Shown here: positions 57,488 through 64,000 of the stretch, piece by piece | Numbering within the stretch: position 1 is the stretch's first letter | How the letters are laid out: each line of letters opens with the position of its first letter | DNA from: JABFSA01 sp963827515 | GTDB lineage: Bacteria; Acidobacteriota; Vicinamibacteria; Vicinamibacterales; UBA2999 | Assembly (NCBI GenBank): GCA_963827515.1 | Contig: CAWHBF010000029.1 | Location: forward strand, 62,001-126,000 | DNA length: 64,000 bases | Direction: 5' to 3' | Notes under the pieces: model-generated | Database searches by the model: none | Told to the model about the DNA's origin: nothing | What the model saw: the letters and a program-made list of their open reading frames with translations, nothing else | Program-made: the position numbers and the translations under genes

Positions 57488-58422
57488 TCGTCTCCTCCCG
57501 CTGTTGAAAGACTCAGCGCCTGACGAACGCGGGCAGCTGTCTCCCGCGTCGGGCGCGCCTGCTGAGCATTCGCGAAGGAGTCGGCCGCCTTTCGATACTC
57601 CCGTCTGGCCAAATGCATGATGCCGAGGTTGTACGAGACCACGGCCTGATCTCCCGACTGTTCAAAGGCCGACCTGGCGCCTGCGAAATCTCCACCGGCG
57701 GCATACAGAATGCCAAGGTTGTTACGGGCGGCGCTCAGATCAGGGTTCAGGCTCAGCGCCTGGTCGCAGGCCTGCGCGGCCTTTGGAGCGTCACCATCCA
57801 GAATCCACCCATAACAGAGGTTGTTGAGCGCGTACGATGCAGTCGGGTCGAGCCGCAACGCATGTTCGTACTGCTCCCGCGCACCCTTCTTCAGTCCCAT
57901 CGCCTGGAGGATCGTGCCGAGCGTATTGCGCGCCACGGGAGAAGCCGGCGCGTAGTACACGGCCCGGTGGGCATCGCCAAGCGCCACGTTCGCGGCCCCC
58001 GAGTCACGCCAGACTCGCGCAAGGGTGTCGTAGGTGGCCCAGTCACGGCGATCCAGTGCGAGTGCCTTGTCGAGGTAGTCGTGCGCGCGATCCACGATAC
58101 GCAGCCGGCTGTATTCACGCGCAACCGACCGGTACGTTTCGGGCTCTGGCTGTGCGATCGCGGCCGCAAGAGCAGCCGCCAGCCGCGGGTCCTGCCCCTC
58201 GATGGTTTCCATGGGGACACGCTCGGGACGGGCTTCTGCTGCGCGTTGCCGCACCGTCGACATGAATGCCTCGAGCGACTCTGCGGGAGAGGCCCCCACG
58301 TCGAGGGCACCGGCACCCGCGAGCTCGCCCGGCGCCGGCGCGACGCGTCCGGTTCGCTGCGCGGCGCACCCCGCCAGCACAACCGAGAGCGTCGCACACA
58401 ACACCACTCGCACTTGGTACAT
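57484..58422 (-). CDS. TPR lipoprotein (TadD-like)
   Basis: 312 residues. The N-terminus (MYQVRVVLCATLSVVLAGCAAQR) is a lipoprotein signal with lipobox LAGC. The rest is made of at least five tetratricopeptide repeats, for example AHDYLDKALALDRRDWATYDTLARVW, ARNTLGTILQAMGLKKGAREQYEHALRLDP and ARNNLGILYAAGGDFAGARSAFEQ. Tad loci usually contain a TPR lipoprotein, TadD, needed for pilus assembly, and this is its likely counterpart. It follows TadC by 126 bases that hold two palindromic repeat units, and overlaps the AAA+ gene by ATGA. Confidence 0.85.
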   Translation of the reverse strand: MYQVRVVLCATLSVVLAGCAAQRTGRVAPAPGELAGAGALDVGASPAESLEAFMSTVRQRAAEARPERVPMETIEGQDPRLAAALAAAIAQPEPETYRSVAREYSRLRIVDRAHDYLDKALALDRRDWATYDTLARVWRDSGAANVALGDAHRAVYYAPASPVARNTLGTILQAMGLKKGAREQYEHALRLDPTASYALNNLCYGWILDGDAPKAAQACDQALSLNPDLSAARNNLGILYAAGGDFAGARSAFEQSGDQAVVSYNLGIMHLARREYRKAADSFANAQQARPTRETAARVRQALSLSTAGGDE

Positions 58423-58437
58423 TCCTCTACTCTCATG

Positions 58438-58525
58438 CTCACGCGCAGGCTAAAGCCTGCGCTCTACATCAAGCCTGGTCGTGATACGCTCACGCGCAGG
58501 CTGACGCCTGCGCTCTACATTGCGT
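58438..58525. repeat. Tandem pair of palindromic repeat units, type B
   Basis: Two units of about 33 bases with consensus CTCACGCGCAGGCT, RA, then GCCTGCGCTCTACAT, spaced by about 60 bases start to start; each forms a GCAGGCTaaAGCCTGC-type hairpin. They lie in the gap between TadC and the TPR lipoprotein gene and share the GGCTnnAGCC core and the CTCTAC end with the type A repeats. Confidence 0.85.
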
Positions 58526-58548
58526 CGACAGCGACAGCGCGACGCTGT

Positions 58549-59586
58549 CTATTCGTCGTCCTCGGCGCCAAGGCGCGCGCGGCGACGCATCATGTACAGC
58601 ACCAGGCACGCGACCGCCAAGACGGCCACAATCGTCATACTCATTGACCTACCCCCCTGGTTAATAAATCCGCCAGCCCCGAACGCCCGAACGAACTTGA
58701 TCACTGCAGGACCCAACACGACCACGTAGAACGCTGGGAACAAGCAAAATACCAGCGGAAAGACCATCTTTACGCCGATCTTTGCCGCACGTTCCTCAGC
58801 GCGCTGCCGTCGCTTGGTGCGAGAAACCTCAGCGTGCGTGCGCAACGCCTGTGCCACGCTCGTGCCGAATCGATCCGTCTGAATCAACATCGCCACGAGC
58901 GACCGTACGTCGTCCACCTTCGTACGCAACGCGAAATTCTTGAACGCCTCGAGCCGAGGCTTGCCCGCTCGCGTTTCGACATTGATCAGCCGAAGCTCCT
59001 CAGCCAGGTCGGGATGGGCCACGTGGAGTTCGTCCGAGCACTTGAGCAAGGCCCCGTCCAGCGCCAGACCCGCCTCTAAACACACGATCATCAGGTCGAG
59101 CGCGTCCGGCAGGCCGTTCTGAATCAGCTTCTGCCTGAGCTTGATGCGCCGTTCGAGCACAAGGCTCGGTGTGAGGTAGCCGACGATCGCTCCAAGCACG
59201 GCGAACATGAATCCGGCGGACCACCCGAAGATCAGGGATGGCCCCACGTACCCGATCACGGTGCAGACGACCTCGGCCAGGTTGTACCACACCGCGTAGG
59301 AGCCCTTGTACAAACCTGCCAGCGCCAAGCGGCGCTGCAGCTTGCCCATCGTCTTCGGCGACTTCGGGATGAACGTGCCAATCTTGCTGAGCACCTTCCC
59401 GGGCGCTTCATTCAGCTTGGTGAGATCGGAAGCGCCCGCCTGTCGAGCCGACCGGGGGCGCAGGAGATCCCGGAGCCGGCGGGTCTGAGGCGACGACCGT
59501 TCGAGGCCGACGTAGGTCAGCGACCCCACCACGAGAGCCACCGAGGTGAAGATCGCGATCATCGTCAGAACGAGACTAATTTCCAT
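58549..59586 (-). CDS. tadC: Tad pilus inner-membrane protein TadC (T2SS F family)
   Basis: 345 residues, intact. It has an N-terminal membrane helix (LTMIAIFTSVALVVGSLTY), the central GspF-like domain with QNGLPDALDLMIVCLEAGLALDGAL and RTKVDDVRSLVAMLIQTDRFGTSVAQALRTHA, and C-terminal helices (KMVFPLVFCLFPAFYVVVLGPAVI). The last 40 residues add another hydrophobic helix and a basic-acidic tail, longer than usual TadC. With TadB it forms the platform on which TadA drives pilin assembly. The GAGGAAGA site before the ATG is well placed; the start overlaps the TadB end by 22 bases. Confidence 0.92.
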   Translation of the reverse strand: MEISLVLTMIAIFTSVALVVGSLTYVGLERSSPQTRRLRDLLRPRSARQAGASDLTKLNEAPGKVLSKIGTFIPKSPKTMGKLQRRLALAGLYKGSYAVWYNLAEVVCTVIGYVGPSLIFGWSAGFMFAVLGAIVGYLTPSLVLERRIKLRQKLIQNGLPDALDLMIVCLEAGLALDGALLKCSDELHVAHPDLAEELRLINVETRAGKPRLEAFKNFALRTKVDDVRSLVAMLIQTDRFGTSVAQALRTHAEVSRTKRRQRAEERAAKIGVKMVFPLVFCLFPAFYVVVLGPAVIKFVRAFGAGGFINQGGRSMSMTIVAVLAVACLVLYMMRRRARLGAEDDE

Positions 59587-60611
59587 GATCGGGTCTTCCT
59601 CAGGTACTCGACGTTGACGATCTTGCGAATGATCAGGGTACCGATGACCTGCATGATGGCGGCGCCGACCAACATCTGAATACCGAGCGGATCGCCAAGC
59701 ATCGTTCTTCGATGCTCCGGATTCACCGACATCAACACCAACCCGAGCACGGGAGGCAGGCAGACGAGAATCCAGCCGGTAATCCGTCCGTGCGCGGAAA
59801 GGACACGCATCTGGCGCTTCACGCGGAACCGCTCGCGAATAACTCCGGCCAGGTTGTCGAGCACCTCGGACAGGTTGCCGCCGGACTCACGCTGGATGAG
59901 CACGGCCGTGACGAAGAACCGCGCGTCGAGCACGGGGACGCGATCCGAGAACGCCTTCAACGCGTCAGGCATCGGCATGCCGAAGTTCTGATGATCGTAG
60001 AGGTTACGGAACTCCGGTCCGACCGGCTTAGGCATCTCGGTCCCGACCATGTCGATGCCGGTCGTGAACGCGTGACCGGCCTTCAGCGCGCGCGAGAGGA
60101 GGTCCAGCGCTTCGGGGAACTGCTCCTCAAACTTGTACATACGACGCGTGCGCATGAATCGAAGCACGCTCACCGGGATCATCAACGCCCCAGCCGCGGC
60201 CGCGGCGGCCACGCCGAAGGCGTAGAGCGCTCCACCGGGCACCTCCGACATGCCCGCCGACAACAACCTGTTTACCACTACGAACGCCAAGAGCGCGAAC
60301 GTGGCCGAGGCGGCAATCACCGTCCCGACGGTCACGCGTTGACCCTGACTGGTGGATCAGGGTCTGCAGCCCCTGAAGGCGTGACTGCGACCGGCGGAGC
60401 ATGGCGTCGACGGACTCGATCGAGCTCATCGCCTCGATCTGTTTCAGAATCGCCGATCGCCGGGCGGCCTCCTTGCCCCTGCTTTCCCCGCCCGGAGGCG
60501 CTTTCGCGCGACACCCGCGACCTCTTGCTCCGGGCGAAGCACGAACGCCCAGTAGGCCGCGTAGATGGCGGCAAAAAACACGAGGAACGTCAGGACCGGA
60601 ATGAGTGTCAT
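59565..60611 (-). CDS. tadB: Tad pilus inner-membrane protein TadB, frame-broken near the start
   Basis: About 345 residues. The ATG at 60611 overlaps the TadA stop (ATGA) and begins MTLIPVLTFLVFFAAIYAAYWAFVLRP. Shifts near 60490 and 60350 separate this, the basic linker (KQIEAMSSIESVDAMLRRSQSRLQGLQTL) and the main frame from TVGTVIAASATFALLAFVVVN onward. The F-domain core has FEEQFPEALDLLSRALKAGHAFTTGIDMVG and VLIQRESGGNLSEVLDNLAGVIRERF, typical of TadB. It pairs with TadC in the membrane platform. Confidence 0.9.
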
Positions 60612-61954
60612 CTGCGTCTCGCCTGATCACCCTGGGGCAGGCCGCCGACGCGATGCTGGTGTTCGAACATGTCCATGGGCAGGGGATACCCGGCCGTACT
60701 CAGCTGCTCCGCGCACTTCGGCCGGATCCCGCTCGCCTTGAACAAGCCCATCATTTTTCCGGCCTGGTCCAGACCCGACTTGGTGAAGGAGAAGATCTCC
60801 TGCATCGTGATCACGTCCTGCTCCATTCCGGTCACTTCCGCGATGGACGTGACTTTTCTGGTCCCGTCCGCCATTCGGTTGATCTGGATCACCAGGTTCA
60901 ACGCAGACGCAACCTGCTGACGGACGGCCTTGTCCGGAATGTTCAGGTCGGCCATCGCGACCATCGTGTCGATTCTGTACAGCGCGTCCCTCGGACTGTT
61001 GGCGTGGATCGTCGTCAAGCTTCCGTCGTGGCCGGTGTTCATGGCCTGCAACATGTCCAGCGCTTCTTCGCCGCGGACCTCACCCACCACAATCCGGTCA
61101 GGGCGCATTCGCAGGGCATTGACCACGAGTTGGCGCTGCCGTACGGCCCCCTTGCCTTCGATATTGGCGGGCCTGGTCTCCAGCCGGATCACGTGCCGCT
61201 GCCGCAGCATGAGCTCGGCCGCGTCCTCGATCGTGACCACGCGCTCGCCGTCTTGAATGAAGCTCGAAAGAATGTTCAGCAGCGTGGTCTTTCCGGCGCC
61301 GGTGCCGCCGGAGACCAGGATGTTCATACGAGCCGCCACCGCGCCGCGGAGGAAGTCGAGCATCGGCTTCGTCAGCGATTCACGGGCGACGAGATCGTCG
61401 GCGCCGAGGCGATCGGTGCGGAAACGCCGGATCGACATGCAGGGCCCGTCGAGGGCCAGTGGCGGAATGATGACGTTGACACGGGAGCCGTCCTGGAGCC
61501 TCGCATCGACCATCGGCGTCGACTCGTCGATCCGCCGTCCTACGGCGCTGACGATCCGCTCGATGATCTGCATCAGGTGACGGTCGTCACGAAAGACGAT
61601 GTCCGTGTCCTCGAGACGACCCTCACGCTCGATGAATACCTGTGAGGCCTTGTTGACCAGAATGTCCGATATCGATGGATCCTTGAGCAGCGCCTCGAGC
61701 GGTCCAAGCCCAAACAGCTCGTTGAGCACGTCTTCGATGACGTTTTCCCGATCGAACAAGCTCAGCGGAACGCGCTGGTTCTCCTTGTCGAGCAGCTCCT
61801 GAATGACCGACCGGATCTCGGGCTCCGCTTCGGTCCGTGAGGTCTTGGTGAGGCGATCCAGGTTCAGGCGGCTCAGGACGTCCTGGTGAATCCGCCCCTT
61901 CAGCGCCTGGTATTGCGGGTTACGGGTGTCGGTCGCTGTCGCGGTTGGGGCCAT
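60608..61954 (-). CDS. tadA: Tad pilus assembly ATPase TadA/CpaF
   Basis: 448 residues, intact. The N-terminal domain (SVIQELLDKENQRVPLSL and LFGLGPLEALLKDPSISDILVNKASQVFIER) is typical of CpaF. The ATPase domain shows Walker A LVSGGTGAGKTTLLNIL, the Asp box VVTIEDAAELML, Walker B PDRIVVGEVRGEEALDMLQAM and the His box NTGHDGSLTTIHANSPRDAL. It is the bifunctional motor for extension and retraction of Flp pili on the cytoplasmic side. It lies 31 bases after TadZ and overlaps TadB by ATGA. Confidence 0.95.
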   Translation of the reverse strand: MAPTATATDTRNPQYQALKGRIHQDVLSRLNLDRLTKTSRTEAEPEIRSVIQELLDKENQRVPLSLFDRENVIEDVLNELFGLGPLEALLKDPSISDILVNKASQVFIEREGRLEDTDIVFRDDRHLMQIIERIVSAVGRRIDESTPMVDARLQDGSRVNVIIPPLALDGPCMSIRRFRTDRLGADDLVARESLTKPMLDFLRGAVAARMNILVSGGTGAGKTTLLNILSSFIQDGERVVTIEDAAELMLRQRHVIRLETRPANIEGKGAVRQRQLVVNALRMRPDRIVVGEVRGEEALDMLQAMNTGHDGSLTTIHANSPRDALYRIDTMVAMADLNIPDKAVRQQVASALNLVIQINRMADGTRKVTSIAEVTGMEQDVITMQEIFSFTKSGLDQAGKMMGLFKASGIRPKCAEQLSTAGYPLPMDMFEHQHRVGGLPQGDQARRR

Positions 61955-61985
61955 TCAGCTAATCCTTCAACCTTCTTGTTGACCG

Positions 61986-63118
61986 TTACGCGCGTCGCCA
62001 GGCCAAACGACCGAGCACTCCAGAGGGGCGTTCGACCTGTTCCTTCGCAACGCCCGGCGAGATCCTTGGCAAACCGCTGGAACGCCAGGCCGAGTTTGCT
62101 TTCTCTGTCCATCGCCAGCGGCCGGCCGGCGTTCAGCGCTTCGATCGCCGAACGGTAGTCGCTCGGAATCAGGTGTTCGACGGCACCGCCGACCGCCCGT
62201 TCGATGTCTGCGTGGGCGATCACCGACTCGCGGTGGAACCTGTTGATGGCCACCTTTACGCGACCCGTCCCGTAGCGATTGCGCAGCGTTTCGGCCATGT
62301 TGGCTGCATTTCGGAGCGACGCGATTTCCTGGCTCGTGACGACCACCACGTTGGTCACCACATCCAGCGAGTCGAGAATGGTCATGTCAGACCGGGGCAC
62401 ATCCAGCACCGTCATGCGGTACATCCGCGAGGCGGCTTCGAGCAGCGCACGAATTTTCGCCGCGTCAACGGGCACATGCCGCGGCCGGGGCGACGAGGCC
62501 GAGCAGGTGGACACCCGTCTCGGTCTTTTCGACCACTCCGGCAAAGAACGATTCATCCATGCGGTGAATGTTCTCGAGCGCGTCGATGATGGAGAAGCGC
62601 GGCTCGACACCCAGAAACACCGCACCGTCGCCGTGCGCCATGTGCATGTCGATGAGCAGCACCTCACCCTTGGCGACGCGCCCGAGCGCAGCCGCCGTAT
62701 TGACGGCCATCGTGGTCGTGCCGACGCCGCCCTTGGCCCCGACAAACGCAAACACCTGTCCCGCAGGCTCGGTCGTGTTCGTGAGCACACGCCGCACGGC
62801 TTCGTCCAGCGCCTGCGCCGTCAACGGTTCGGCCACGCACTCGGTCACTCCCGCGCGCATCGCCTCGAGCATCAGACGCGGGTCGAGTGACGACACCACC
62901 AGGACCGCACCGGCGCTCGGGTGCTGGCGATGGAAGGCCGAGAGGCCACCCGGGAGCTGATCGCGGCCGCGGGCATCCACGACGAGGACCTGCGGCGCTT
63001 CCGACGCGTGCGCGAAGCCGTTCAACTCGGTTGCGTCTATTCGACCTGCCCTCAACCCCGACGTGCGGAGCAATTCGACAAGGTGGTCGTCTGTAGTGAG
63101 AATCGCTATCTGGTTCAC
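61986..63118 (-). CDS. tadZ: TadZ/CpaE-like localisation ATPase, frame broken twice
   Basis: About 377 residues starting MNQIAILTTDDHLVELL, an atypical receiver-like domain (VLVVDARG, VLVVSSLDPRLMLEAMRAGVTECVAEPL) without the phosphorylated Asp cluster. The MinD/ParA-like ATPase part has the deviant Walker A VFAFVGAKGGVGTTTMAVNTA and VLLIDMHMAHGDGAVFLG. After a shift near 62480 it continues RMYRMTVLDVPRSDMTILDSLD and VAINRFHRESVIAHADIERAVG. A second shift near 62055 gives the end VERPSGVLGRLAWRRA at 61986. It positions the pilus machine at the cell pole. Confidence 0.85.
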
Positions 63119-63188
63119 GGGGCTACCCTGCTACCGAATCAAAAGGACAAAGGAAAAAGAGTAACGATACGACTGGCTCCACGGCTGC

Positions 63189-64000
63189 CTACCGGATGAG
63201 CCTGATGACTTTGGTAAACGACGCAGGGCCGACAGTCCCTGCGCCCCCGACCGCTACGCCGGGAATGGTGACCAGCCTGCCGACAAGATCGTTTGCCGGG
63301 CCACTGTCGGCTGCACTCCAGATAGCCTCGTGGATAAAGGCTGGCTGTCGATCTGCGTGCTTCCGTCAGCAGGTCCCCTCGATGAAGAAGCCGAGGATAT
63401 TCACGATTTTGACAACACCGTTGCTGCCGTTCGCACCGCTCGCGGCGTAGTGCGCCGGATCGAAGAGCGCGAGCGGGATGATCCTCCGGGAGCTGGCGTT
63501 GCTCGGACACCCTTTCGCGTTCGTGCAGCCCCCTCGCCATTGTGCGAGCCAGTGGTCATCGATGTCGTCGGCTCCAATCCACTCCTCGAGAGCCACCATC
63601 CTGCGGGTTCCACGCGTTCCCTGGCTGGACCTGGAGGCACGTCATGATTATTTGCCCGTCTTCAGTTCGGGCTCCACCGAACTTGGTTCGTCGCAGGGAT
63701 CGTCGGGGTCCGCAATCGCCACGATCGCGTCAGTGCAGTTGCTGATGTTCGCCAGAACTTCAGACACTGACCACCGCCAGCTTCGTCGTTCGGCAAGTGA
63801 ACGGTCATGACCCAGCCGGGCGACCTGATGCCAAGCGTGCTGCCGCCGCCCGGGTTGGCCATTCTCAGGATGAACTGGTAGCCATAGTCCACCAGGACGC
63901 CGGCTGTCGTCTGTCGCGCCGAATCCGGTGCCAGATACGAAGTTGCCGGCGTCATCGACGGATGGGCGGCACGTATGTGTCCCAACACGTCGACCATCGT
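63189..64000 (-). CDS. Probable TadG-related pilus assembly protein, partial and frame-broken
   Basis: The minus strand from the window end carries coding pieces in several frames: MVDVLGHIRAAHPSMTPATSYL and YGYQFILRMANPGG, then VSNCTDAIVAIADPDDP-like and IIMTCLQVQPGN, CTNAKGCPSNASSRRIIPLALFDPAHY, VKIVNILGFFIEG, and a tail PGVAVGGAGTVGPASFTKVIRLIR ending at 63189. The C-terminal pattern (a short hydrophobic FFIEG strand, Gly-rich loop and basic end) resembles TadG-like proteins encoded next to TadZ. The 5' part is outside the window and at least four shifts are present. The assignment rests mostly on position. Confidence 0.45.

Noticed and set aside
58438..58525. Possible CRISPR repeat pair
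   Set aside because: Only two units, each a palindromic hairpin related to other dispersed repeats; no cas genes and no regular spacers.
1..64000. tRNA, rRNA or riboswitch genes
   Set aside because: I saw no convincing cloverleaf with a GGTTCGAATCC-type T-arm, no rRNA segments and no known riboswitch core in the intergenic gaps; a covariance-model scan would be needed to exclude weak cases.

Overview
The window is GC-rich, densely coded DNA from a Gram-negative bacterium. The sequence shows a complete-looking exosortase (XrtA)-type exopolysaccharide (EPS) locus, a large polyprenyl-phosphate-sugar glycosylation island, a Tad/Flp pilus locus and short palindromic repeats built on GGCTnnAGCC hairpins. 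I infer an Acidobacteriota member (Vicinamibacteria-like), but no rRNA or other marker gene is present to prove it.

Region 1 (1-21.3 kb, all minus strand) is the EPS locus. Read in transcription order it holds: a 670-residue protein with a degenerate GGDEF domain and a PilZ domain; a small PilZ protein; a sigma-54 activator without receiver domain; the export protein; an outer-membrane barrel; the chain-length determinant; an ExeA-like ATPase; a tyrosine autokinase; the initiating sugar transferase; an XrtA-type deacetylase; a FemAB-like protein; two tandem GT2 transferases; a second deacetylase; and then an acyl-activation module (AMP-forming ligase, methyltransferase, APH-like kinase, GNAT, acyl carrier protein). 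No exosortase gene is seen in the window. Good TGGC-N7-TTGC sigma-54 elements sit before three of these units and before the Flp pilin gene.

Region 2 (21.5-51.7 kb) is a glycosylation island. It holds many GT-C membrane transferases (GT87-, TMTC- and ArnT-like), dolichol-phosphate-sugar synthase-like GT2 enzymes, two DegT aminotransferases, a flippase, methyltransferases, a flavin monooxygenase, a PAP2 phosphatase and a GT2-methyltransferase fusion. An IS1595-family transposase bracketed by a perfect 108-bp direct repeat sits at 25.8-27.1 kb, next to a truncated gene and a small deletion remnant of a neighbouring GT87 gene.

Region 3 (52-64 kb, minus strand) is a Tad pilus locus: TadG-like, TadZ, TadA, TadB, TadC, a TPR lipoprotein, an AAA+ ATPase, a double-VWA protein, a membrane alkaline-phosphatase-superfamily protein and the Flp pilin.

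Many genes are broken by single-base shifts, most densely at 6-17 kb and 32.5-35.4 kb, while conserved motifs continue in another frame. I treat these mainly as uncorrected long-read indels and annotate the reconstructed genes across them.
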